DNA of 64,000 nt. It comes from Megaustenia siamemsis. Its lineage: Eukaryota; Mollusca; Gastropoda; Stylommatophora; Ariophantidae. Every line of letters starts with the position of its first letter. Positions within the stretch are counted from its first letter, which is position 1. The notes beneath the pieces were generated by a model. The model saw only the letters and a program-made list of their open reading frames with translations, was not told the origin of the DNA and ran no database searches. Both the position numbers and the translations under genes were made by a program. The stretch covers positions 101,762,564 to 101,826,563 of the forward strand of contig JAVIAB010000092.1 in NCBI GenBank assembly GCA_032433765.1, in the 5' to 3' direction. Shown one piece after another: positions 21,665 to 31,229 of this stretch.

Positions 21665-22152
21665 CTCTCTCAATCTTCTATTCAGCAAATTTCCACTCCC
21701 CATTTTTTCCATCTATTTTTGTGCACTTATATTAAACTTGCTAATGTTTCGTGAGGGCACGGCCATGCAATGTAAAAAACGTCTGCTGGTTAGCTTTTGA
21801 CATCTGAAAACGATTGTGAGCATTTGAAACACGCCCATCTAGGAGGTGGTCTAGATAACTGACGCTACAATCGTATAGATCAAACAATGATTCATTGTGC
21901 CAAGACGACTTCTATTTTAAGTTCAAATGTTTGCACTAACTATCCACTATAGACGGTTAAAAAAGGGCGGGGAAACAATATTTTTTAACATTGGCTTATT
22001 TTACTTTCCAGGTCAGCCTGTCTTGACCTGTACTTTCTTTCGTAAACAATAGGATTTTAGGTACCTCTACCACAGTCAAATATAGAAAAAAGATAGTTAA
22101 ATCAGTCTATGTTAACTTGTTAAATGGAATATCATGTTTTATTGGCTTATCA

Positions 22153-22224
22153 CGGAGGCCGCGATAGCTCAGTGGTTAGTGAACTGGACTACAAAGGACA
22201 AGAGGTACTTTACTTTTTTTTTAA
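22153..22224 (+). mobile_element. SINE-A with internal deletion
   Basis: The tRNA head up to 'ggacaagaggta' joins directly to 'ctttactttttttt', so about 190 bp of the body and the B box are gone. Target duplication ATTGGCTTATCA at 22141-22152 and 22225-22236 is perfect. The full-length counterpart is 29369-29630. Confidence 0.9.
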
Positions 22225-23009
22225 ATTGGCTTATCATAACCTTAGAAATACCGCCATATTCATTATCTAAGATCGGTTCTTTAACAGTATTGGATTACGA
22301 CTATAATTTTTATGCCACTTTGTAATTGTAGAGACTTATAAATCTGTTATTTCCTCACCATTGTTGATCTCTCTCTGTCTGTAAAGTAAGTTTACTGATT
22401 ATCTGCTAGCCATCCTTATATTTTGTTTGGATTATTGACAATCTGTTGCTTCTTTTCGATACATCCACTGTTGGAACTACTCCGCGTTTATGAGTTTCTC
22501 TTAAACACATACTCTTTGCCTCTCAGTTTCTCATACTCTAATACCATAGTTACTGTTTGTCTGCGGGCTTTAGTTTCTTCCCACTTTCTTAAACTCACTT
22601 TCAAACTGGATATCCATTTCTGATCTGTCCTTGTGTCTGTTTTCAGTGTTAATCCCCTCTTTTAGTCAAATCCTAATTTGCCTATTTGGCTTCATTAAGC
22701 ATCACTAAGCGGATTAAATTTTCTAGTCTCATACTGTTAGGAGTTCATCAAGACAATTACAAACTGCGATATCTTAAAAATATTCTGAGCCAAACTCTAT
22801 ATTTAGTTTCTCTCGACTAGTGTAAACTATTTTTATTACTCATTTGAATGTGAGTAAATGTTGCTATTAATTTGCTAAAAACAATCTCTTGTCATGGTCT
22901 TGTCCGTAAAGTCTGCTTTAGTATTTCTGCTAATTGATTAAAAACGAGAAATCGTGAGACTGTCACTATACACATCAGCTTAACCCATGCTTCCTTCTGG
23001 GTGGACACA

Positions 23010-23190
23010 GCAGAGATCACCGCTTCTAAAATCTATGACTCTGTTTCCATAACAATACTTTTTACAAAGACAGCTTGTCAAGCCATCGATCAAACTCCTT
23101 AGTCGCCTCTTACGACATGCCTGGAAGGTCACAGTCTCACTATTCTTTACTTCCCTCATAATGAGGCCCCGGTAACACACAGGAGAGTGT
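23010..23190 (-). repeat. Old dispersed repeat, minus strand
   Basis: 'gcatgtcgtaagaggcgact' on the minus strand (rc of about 23101-23120) with a short open frame containing CRKRRLRSLIDG and VIDFRSGDLC. The start of the same repeat also lies left of segment A (21490-21565), so A inserted inside it. I think this type of sequence is common in mollusc genomes, but only from memory. Confidence 0.4.
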
Positions 23191-23194
23191 GTAT

Positions 23195-23370
23195 TTGCTA
23201 TTACTTTAATATATATACATATATATCTAAATAAAACACTGTTTTATTATAGTAAACAGATAGACAAATGGATTAGATATACTATATCAAACATCATTGA
23301 TTAGAAGGAATAATGACGGAATAGATATGTTCTCGAATGCATGCGGATATTTTTAGATATATCTATATAT
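23195..23370. other. AT-rich spacer
   Basis: AT-rich spacer with short ATAT runs; nothing else. Confidence 0.4.
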
Positions 23371-23617
23371 AAAGTAAAGTAAAGAGCCCCATAACGACAA
23401 TTGGCATATATGGAATATAGTGTTAGTGACTATAATTTGTAAAGACCTTCGGTACATGATTTTTAAGGTAATGTGGTCGGTATTACGCCCGTGCCGCTTT
23501 ACTTTCACATAAAAATCCGGTACCCATTTAAGGCTGGGTGAACCCATAAGCCGTCGATCAGGATCGCTCTTGTCCTTTGTAGTCCAGTTCACTAACCACT
23601 GAGCTATTGTGGATTCC
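23371..23617 (-). mobile_element. SINE-A, minus strand
   Basis: Reads in reverse from GGAATCCACAATAGCTCAG (diverged A-box head, ending at 23617) to 'ctttactttactttatat' at 23371. B-box region is mutated (GATCCTGATCG). Flanks are ATAT-rich, so the target duplication cannot be separated from microsatellite. Confidence 0.85.
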
Positions 23618-23626
<9 letters not shown>

Positions 23627-23682
<56 letters not shown>

Positions 23683-23690
23683 ATATATAT
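23627..23690. repeat. (AT)n microsatellite
   Basis: AT dinucleotides with GT interruptions. Confidence 0.9.
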
Positions 23691-23696
23691 AATTAT

Positions 23697-24572
23697 AAAT
23701 GTTTCAACAAATAAAACAAGGTGGTAGACAAGATGTGTGCTGTCACCAGATGTATAATTAATTTGTATAAAAAAGTAAAGTAAAGAGCCCCGGCACGCCA
23801 AGCGCCGTATAGGGAATATGGTGATAGGGGCCATACATTTTACAGATCTTCAGCACATGATTTTTGAGGTAATGTGGTCGGTATTACGCCCGTGCTGCTT
23901 TACTTTCCCAGAAAAAATCCAGTACCCATTTAAGCTGGGTGAACCAGTCGGTTGGGATCGAACCTTACCTCTTGTCCTTTGTAGTCCAGTTCACTAACCA
24001 CTGAGCATTTAATATGTATAGTGAGATTATTTTAAGATCCATAACGGACATATCTGGAAAAACAATTGGAGGTCAAAATATAAATAATATAAGGTGTGCT
24101 GATGATACAGTCTTAATTGCTAAAGTGAATTTGAGTTACAAGAAATGTTAGACATTATAGTGAAGGAAAGCCAAAATAAAGGATTCAGCCTCAAAAGCAA
24201 AAAGATAGAAGTAATGTTAACAACAAAGAAAAAGACAACACAGCAATGCACAATAAAGACAAGTGGAACAATATTAAAACAGATAAATGAATTTAAATAT
24301 CTGGGAACATTGTTAACCTCAGATGGTAGATGTACACCAGAAGTGAGATGAAGAATGGCTCAGGTAAAAGCAGCTTTAAAAAAATGTGGAGATATGTGCA
24401 ATCCATTTGTGACAATAGAAACATGAAATATAGCTCTTAAATGTTATTTAGAGCCAGTCTTAACATATGGATTTATAGACAAGACAATCACTGGAGGCTG
24501 CTAAAATTTGGTTTTACAGAAGAATGTTGAGAATACCATGGAAAAGGCATGGAACTAGATAGATGATGATAA
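23697..24572 (+). pseudogene. LINE type 2 copy interrupted by a SINE
   Basis: Before the SINE: 'tttcaacaaataaaacaagg' (motif B start, FQQIKQG). After it: [19 protein letters not shown] (motif C as CADD), then an open frame 24145-24351 with EFKYLGTLLTSDGRC, then a decayed C-terminus and a GATGATAATGATGAT tail at about 24557-24575. It lines up with the 14663 copy on both sides of the SINE. Confidence 0.8.
23770..24006 (-). mobile_element. SINE-A inserted in LINE type 2 between RT motifs B and C
   Basis: Minus-strand SINE lacking the first ~13 bp of its head (stops in the A box, at 'actgagc'). AATTAATTTGTATA before and ATTTAATATGTATA after look like a 14-bp target duplication with two changes. 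It therefore post-dates the LINE. Confidence 0.8.
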
Positions 24573-24576
24573 TGAT

Positions 24577-24609
<33 letters not shown>

Positions 24610-24744
24610 TTATAATGATATAATTGTGCTATTCAGTTTAGGAAGCCTTTTCTATGGGGCGGTTGCTTTTTCCATCACGCGGACGAGAATCGAATCTCAA
24701 AATATAAAAGTCGTTGACTGATTTCTAATAAGACTTCCTATTTT

Positions 24745-25717
24745 CAGTAGAACAGTTAACCAACCAGTTCTTTGATGGTTCTCTTATTCCCTGTAGAACA
24801 GTCCAATAACCACTGTTCTGTCACGATTCTCTTATTCCCTGTAGAACAGTTCAATAACCAGTGTTCTGTCACGATTCTCTTATTCCTTGTACAATAGTTA
24901 CTTAACCACTGTTCTTTGACAGTTCTCGTATTATCAGTAGAACAGTTCACTAACTATTGTTCTATCACGGTTTCACTTATTCCACATAGAACAAAGAGTT
25001 CACTAACTACTGTTCTATCACGGTTTCACTTATTCCCCATAGAACAGTTTACTAACTACTGTTCTATCACGGTTTCACTTATTCCACATAGAACAGTTCA
25101 CTAACTACTGTTCTATCACGGTTTCACTTATTCCCCATAGAACAGTTTCCTTAACCACTGTTCTATCAAGTTTTCACTTATTCCCCATAGAACAGTTCAC
25201 TAACCACTGTTCTATCACACTTATTCCCCATAGAACAGTTCACTAACTACTATTCTATCACGGTTTCACTTATTCCCCATAGAACAGTTCACTAACTACT
25301 ATTCTATCACGGTTTCACTTATTCCCCATAGAACTGTTCACTAACCACTGTTCTATCACAATTATTCCCCATAGAATAGTTCACTAACCTCTGTTCTATC
25401 ACACTTATTCCCCATATAACAGTTAACTAACTGCTATTCTATCACGGTTTCACTTATTCCCCATAGAACAGTTCACTAACCTCTGTTCTATCACGGTTTC
25501 ACTTATTCCCCTTAGAACAGTTCACTAACCTCTGTTCTATCACGGTTTCACTTATTCCCCATAGAACAGTTCACTAACCTCTGTTCTATCACACTTATTC
25601 CCCATAGAACAGTTCACTAACCTCTGTTCTATCACACTTATTCCCCATAGAACAGTTCACTAACCTCTGTTCCATCACAATTATTCCCCATAGAACAGTT
25701 CACTAACCACTGTTCTC
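24745..25717. repeat. 49/43-bp minisatellite with internal dyad
   Basis: Unit: AGAACAGTTCACTAACYACT then GTTCTATCACGGTTTCACTT then ATTCCCCAT; the short form lacks GGTTTC. About 20 units. Each unit holds AGAACAGT and, 9 nt later, its reverse complement ACTGTTCT. The first four units (24745-24960) are more diverged. Confidence 0.95.
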
Positions 25718-26109
25718 CTGTATCATGTTTAAAAAAAAAAGAGCTATAACCTTTCTCAAATTCTAACCGCCAGCGTTCATCAACTATATCTATGTTGACG
25801 TTTGAAAATGTACAAGGAAACGTAAATGTCAAAATGTGTTTCTTTAATTCTTAGATGTGTTGGAGTATTTGTGACTAGGTAAAGATGATTAAAATATCCA
25901 TTGGAGGCTGGCATTAAACTTTGGCCTCAGATTTAGTCAGAATGTGAACGCTAGACGAGAACGAACGAAGGAGCAGTCACCTTTGACAAAATCCTCACAT
26001 CACACAGCCATACAATATTTTGATTCTCGAGCGAGAAGGATACCGCCATAATCACCGTGCACATATTCTCTTCTCTCAAACGATGCAAGATGAGTAAAAG
26101 AGACAATTT
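25718..26109. other. Unassigned stretch
   Basis: No motif or repeat recognised. Confidence 0.3.
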
Positions 26110-26720
26110 AGTGTTTTAAAAAAACAGGGAAATGTTAAACATCGATATGAACATACAGAAAACTAAGAGAATGTCCGTAGACAAAACACGAAGCCAACAC
26201 AAAATCATCAACAACAGTGAAGAACATCAAATTGTAACAAACTCGAAATTTCTGGGAATTATAGAAGTTAACAAATTGAGACAGCCAGAAAGAGATCAAA
26301 AGAAGATTTACAACAATTGAAACGCACATTTTAAACGCTATGATGAACATTTAGCACAATACTGCAAGCAGTAAAATTAATTAAATTGATCGAGGACACA
26401 TATTTTTCCGAAAGAAAGATATGGTTGTGAATCATGAATAATCTCGCAAACAGCAAAGGAAGAAAATTAAATTAATTCGAAACAAAATGCATCAGAAACA
26501 TCCTTAAGATAACTTGGATAATGAACGAGAGAAAAGAAAACAAATTAAAAGATTTAAATATTAAAAAGAACTGGCTTATAAACACCGTTCTACAGAGGGA
26601 ATTCAAATACCATGACCTTCTCAAAAGACACAGCGGTCGTGAAGGAACAATAATGGAAGGCATGATTCATGAGCGATGCATCAGTGGCAGATTCAACACG
26701 TTGGCGCAATGCTGAAATAT
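26110..26720 (+). pseudogene. Degenerate LINE C-terminal region
   Basis: LNIDMNIQKTKRMSVDKTR (26132 onward) is the block after RT motif C; NSKFLGII corresponds to the FkYLGs motif. Further on comes an area with stops, then LQREFKYHDLLKRHSGREGTIMEGMIHER, matching the gHv.R....k.il.G...GkR tail of LINE proteins. Same family as 6963-7480. Confidence 0.6.
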
Positions 26721-26739
26721 TATTACTTTCACATTCTGT

Positions 26740-26995
26740 CCTTGTCGCAGCAACACATAATTATATGTGTTCTCATTTCTATTCCTGCTATACTAAACAT
26801 ATTTCTAGATTTTTTTTTCTATTCCTACTAAATTCCTTTTCGTTTTGTCAAACGGTTTAGTGGAGGCTATTGTGTATTTTTTGTGTGTGGAGGTTTTGTT
26901 TTTGTCGAACAGCTTCTCTCGTAGCTAATTCTACCAACGCTTGACAAACAACATTCGGGCACAGAATGAACAAGTCAGGCCCACTGCTCCACAAG
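26740..26995. other. Unassigned spacer
   Basis: T-rich sequence without recognised features. Confidence 0.3.
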
Positions 26996-26999
26996 GTTT

Positions 27000-27440
27000 T
27001 CCACATTTTTTAGTCTTTTCTCTTCCATGTTTTTTTCCATAGTACAGCCTCAAATGATGTTAAGCCACTTTTATAGAAGCTCTCCATGATGTGCGATCTC
27101 TTGCCAGATGTTGCCAGTAATTTTCACAGATGGAGACGTCATCCAGAGACATATGTCTATATATCATAGTTTAGCTCTGTCGATTTGTCTTTTTCCGTGT
27201 ATAAGTCAACCAAGTTTTCCACTCGTTGGACGTGCCCCAGCCATCTTAACCTTCGGCTTCTGAGCATTGACATGATTGTTGGGGTCTTAGCACGTTGCAG
27301 GACTGTTAATTCGGTTAGCTTGTCCTGCCATTTGATGTTCATTATTCTGCGGAGACATCATATGTGGAAGATATTTAGTCTTTTTTCATTATTTGAGTAT
27401 ATTGTCCAAGTTACAGATCCATATAACAGTGTGCTGAGCA
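27000..27440 (-). pseudogene. LINE C-terminal fragment
   Basis: The minus-strand frame 27342-27157 reads NIKWQDKLTELTVLQRAKTP and LRSRRLRWLGHVQRVE, the highly typical tail of LINE RT proteins (RRLRWLGHV.R). It continues decayed to about 27000 (basic, Trp/Arg-rich region). The 5' part is missing. Confidence 0.75.
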
Positions 27441-27497
27441 AACAGGTTTACATCAGAGTTGTTCTTTAGTGTTAAAATATATTTGTATATAAAACAA

Positions 27498-27499
<2 letters not shown>

Positions 27500-27555
<56 letters not shown>

Positions 27556-27588
27556 TACCTTCGCACACACACACACATATATATATAT

Positions 27589-27634
<46 letters not shown>

Positions 27635-27640
27635 TCATGC
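27500..27640. repeat. (AT)n / (CA)n microsatellite block
   Basis: Two AT runs separated by CACACACAC. Confidence 0.95.
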
Positions 27641-28524
27641 CGTTTTTTCTTAAAGTTTATCTAACTCTATCATACCATCCTATAAAGCATGAAAATCGCA
27701 TTACTTCAGGTCTGTGAACACACATTGCAATCAATATTATACTTATCAGCATATGGTTTTTTGTTTTTTTTTATATTTTTGAAATGATATTTAAAATAGG
27801 CATAAAGTGAGTTGTGAAGTACAGTAATCGTTAATGACGTCCTAAACATTTCCCAGGACGCGTTGAATACCATTCCATCAGCAAAAAAAAAAAAAAAAAA
27901 CACCACACACACACAACACACATACACATAAGTATATAGCATCAGCTTCTTCGTTAGTTTTCTGCATTCTTAAATATGGTAGAGAAGTTCTGAATTTTGT
28001 ATACTTTTATTTTCTAATACTTGCAATGTTTATACAAAACGAAGAGAAATCTAAAACTTGTGGGAGCTTCCTAGTGTTAAGGCAGCTTGTAATTTTCAAG
28101 ACCTGTATAAAGTTACACTTGTGTGTGTGTGTTTCATATTAGTGATTGAAGTTAAGCACATCTAAGAGTTGGTTCTTAGAAAACAGAATAGAATGCAACG
28201 GTTTTCATGGAATATGAGTTCAAAGCATGCGAATTGCTTTATTTCTTCTCTCATTTTTCTCTTAATCTATATTTTCTTTCCCGTCTCATTCTTTCAAGCA
28301 CTAAAATTATTTACTTCTCCTTTCTTTTCTTTCTCTTCTTTCTCTCTTTTCCATCCATCTCTTATTATACATTTTTTTCCCTTTTTAATCACATTTTCTA
28401 TCATGCACTTTTTCAACTTCCATTTTATTTATTTAACTTTTGTATTTGTCTTTTTTTCTCTATTTTCTGTCACGACTTCCCTCTCTTTTTCACTTACGTT
28501 TCCATCTTTTCACTGTTTGTATTT

Positions 28525-28555
<31 letters not shown>

Positions 28556-28678
28556 CTCTCTCTCTTCTTTATTTCTACAAATAAATATTCTCTACTTCCC
28601 TATCTCATCTCCTTATTCTTCAGTTCGCTAACTGGTTCTCATTTATTACACTTTTAAACTCCTTCCGCTTTTTCACTA
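27641..28678. other. Unassigned, with long pyrimidine-rich part
   Basis: Poly-A plus (CA)n at 27882-27925 and a T/C-rich stretch at 28240-28680 that creates low-complexity open frames (Phe/Leu/Ser-rich) which I do not take as genes. Confidence 0.4.
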
Positions 28679-28851
28679 CATTCTCCTAACGTCAAATTCA
28701 GGTACTCATTTACAAGAGATTGAGTAAACATCCTGAAGTAAAACTTAACATGCCCTCTCTTTCACAGCATTCTCTTCAATTCAAATTCGTGTATTTATCT
28801 ACAATAGATTGAGTAAAAAAAACTAAAGCAACGCTTGTCATATCCTCTCTC

Positions 28852-28856
<5 letters not shown>
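28679..28856. repeat. 89-bp tandem pair at the left edge of segment B
   Basis: 'cattctcctaacgtcaaatt' at 28679 and 'cattctcttcaattcaaatt' at 28768 start two diverged units that both run through GATTGAGTAAA to a CCTCTCT end. Segment A begins in the middle of the second unit (at GATTGAG). Confidence 0.6.
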
Positions 28857-28890
<34 letters not shown>

Positions 28891-30395
28891 CTCTCTCAAT
28901 CTTCTATTCAGCAAATTTCCACTCCCCATTTTTTCCATCCATTTTTGTGCACTTATATTAAACTTGCTAATGTTTCGTGAGGGCACGGCCATGCAATGTA
29001 AAAAACGTCTGCTGGTTAGCTTTTGACATCTGAAAACGATTGTGAGCATTTGAGACACGCCCATCTAGGAGGTGGTCTAGATAACTGACGCTACAATCGT
29101 ATAGATCAAACAATGATTTATTGTGCCAAGACTTCTATTTTCAGTTCAAATGTTTGCACTAACTATCCACTATAGACTAAGGGCGGGGAAACAATATTTT
29201 TTAACATTGGCTTATTTTACTTTCCAGGTCAGCTTGTCCTGGCCTGTACTTTCTTTCGTAAACAATAGGATTTTAGGTGCCTCTACCACAGTCAAATATA
29301 GAAAAAAGATAGTTAAATCAGTCTATGTTAACTTGTTAAATTTAATATCATGTTTTATTGGCTATTAACGGAGGCCGCGATAGCTCAGTGGTTAGTGAAC
29401 TGGACTACAAAGGACAAGAGGTAGAGTTCGATCCCAACCGACGGCTTCCGGTTTCACCCAGCTTTTAATGGGTACCGGATTTTTTTCTGGGAAAGTAAAG
29501 CGGTACAGGCGTAATACCGACCACATTACCCCAAAAATCATGTGCCGAAGGTCTGTAAAATTTATGGTCACTAGCACCATATTCCCTATATACCACTTGG
29601 CGTGACGGGGGTACTTTACTTTTTTTTTTAATTGGCTTATCATAACCTTAGAAATACCGCCATATTCATTATCTAAGATCGGTTCTTTAACAGTATTGGA
29701 TTACGACTATAATTTTTATGCCACTTTGTAATTGTAGAGACTTATAAATCTGTTATTTCCTCACCATTGTTGATCTCTCTCTGTCTGTAAAGTAAGTTTA
29801 CTGATTATCTGCTAGCCATCCTTATATTTTGTTTGGATTATTGACAATCTGTTGCTTCTTTTCGATACATCCACTGTTGGAACTACTCCGCGTTTATGAG
29901 TTTCTCTTAAACACATACTCTTTGCCTCTCAGTTTCTCATACTCTAATACCATAGTTACTGTTTGTCTGCGGGCTTTAGTTTCTTCCAACTTTCTTAAAC
30001 CCACTTTCAAACTGGATATCCATTTCTGATCTGTCCTTGTGTCTGTATTCAGTGTTAATCCCCTCTTTTAGTCAAATCCTAATTTGCCTATTTGACTTCA
30101 TTAAGCATCACTAAGCGGATTAAATTTTCTAGTCTCATACTGTTAGGAGTTCCTCAAGACAATTACAAACTGCCAAACTCTATATTTAGTTTCTCTCGAC
30201 TAGTGAAGACTATTTTTATTACTCATTTGAATGTGAGTAAATGTTGCTATTAATTTGCTAAAAGCAATCTCTTGTCATGGTCTTGTCCGTAAAGTCTGCT
30301 TTAGTATTTCTGCTAATTGATTACACGAGAAATCGTGAGACAGTCACTATACACCTCAGCTTAATCCATGCTGCCTTCTGGGTGGACACGGCAGA
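28806..30395. mobile_element. Dispersed duplicated segment, copy B (1.59 kb)
   Basis: Counterpart of 21566-23009, differing by scattered substitutions, small indels (e.g. about 30171, where ~29 bp present in A is absent) and a complete SINE-A. It lacks the 36-bp flanking repeat and is continuous on its left with a local tandem pair, so B is probably the source and A the derived copy. Confidence 0.7.
29369..29630 (+). mobile_element. SINE-A, full length, in segment B
   Basis: Complete from CGGAGGCCGCGATAGCTCAG to the T-tail. Target duplication ATTGGCTATTAA (29357-29368) and ATTGGCTTATCA (29631-29642) has three changes. It sits at the same site as the deleted SINE in segment A, so the insertion preceded the duplication. 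Confidence 0.9.
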
Positions 30396-30550
30396 ACGAG
30401 ATATCAAGAAAGTGTCAATAAAACTCATTATAATACTATAATTCATATGCATTAATTTGAAAAAAAGGATGCAAGAAGCACTATAGAAAAAGTCGCAGTT
30501 ATAATTTCTCTCTCATTCGGTCACAGAAAAGTGTTGACCTATTTTACATA
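30396..30550. other. Unassigned spacer
   Basis: Nothing recognised. Confidence 0.3.
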
Positions 30551-30800
30551 TGAGCCGCGATAGCTCAGTGGTTAGTGAAATGGATTACAAAGGACAAGGG
30601 GTAGGGTTCGATCAAAACCGAAGGCTTTCGGGTTCACCCAGCCTTAAATGGGTACCGGATTTTTTATGTGAAAGTGAAGCGGCACGGGCGTAATACCAAC
30701 CACATTACCCCAAAAATCATGTGCTGAAAGTCTGTAAAATTTATGGTCACTAACACCATATTCCCAATACGCCACTTGGCGTGACAGGGGTACTTTACTA
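30551..30800 (+). mobile_element. SINE-A
   Basis: Complete body. The B box has lost its end (GGTTCGATCAAAACC), and the 3' end 'gggtactttacta' lacks the usual T-run. Short TTACATAT/TAACATAT flanks may be a diverged target duplication. Confidence 0.85.
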
Positions 30801-31225
30801 CCTTGTTATATTTAACATATACAATGAAAACAGCGCATTTTTGTATAATATCGTATTGTCAAGTTGAGATAAAATGAATATATACAGAAACAGAATATAG
30901 AAGTAAGGTATAAAGAAACAATATATTGATGTACATTGTGTAATGGAACTCTGCAGTACATTAAAATATCACACTTAGAAAATCACTAAAACTAACTACT
31001 ACAGTTTAATCAATCCTGCTATTACAATACAAGACAGCAATTATGTCAATTATAAATTTCACTGACATAAAATAAAGTAAATGTTTTGATTTCATATTTC
31101 ATTATAAACGTAAAAATAATTCATATAGCACGGACACACATAACGTAAGTATGTGCTCGATAGGTCAGCTTCAATACATGCACATACTTCTTGCGGCAAA
31201 TCATTCTTGGCTAGCTGGACGTTTT
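30801..31225. other. Unassigned AT-rich stretch
   Basis: AT-rich sequence before the large minisatellite; no recognised element. Confidence 0.35.
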
Positions 31226-31229
31226 CCAT

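Larger units (their letters stand above)
21566..23009. mobile_element. Dispersed duplicated segment, copy A (1.44 kb)
   Basis: Matches 28806-30395 almost base for base outside a SINE: (CT)n run, 'gcacggccatgcaatgtaaa', the 12-bp SINE target, and the end 'cttctgggtggacac'. It is flanked by a 36-bp direct repeat, as if retroposed with a long target duplication. No open frame above 68 codons and no motif. Its SINE-A has lost its middle. Which class of element it is cannot be told from the sequence. Confidence 0.7.

Noticed and set aside
22423..22623. 66-codon frame conserved in both duplicated segments (also 29829-30029)
   Set aside because: Conserved only because the DNA segment is duplicated; no start context or motif, and the changes are not biased to silent sites.
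24745..25717. Steroid-receptor response elements (AGAACA/TGTTCT)
   Set aside because: The half-sites are about 13 nt apart, not the 3-nt spacing such receptors need.
28169..28657. 162-codon Ser/Phe/Leu-rich frame
   Set aside because: Lies in a T/C-rich tract with CT microsatellite; two other frames are open as well.
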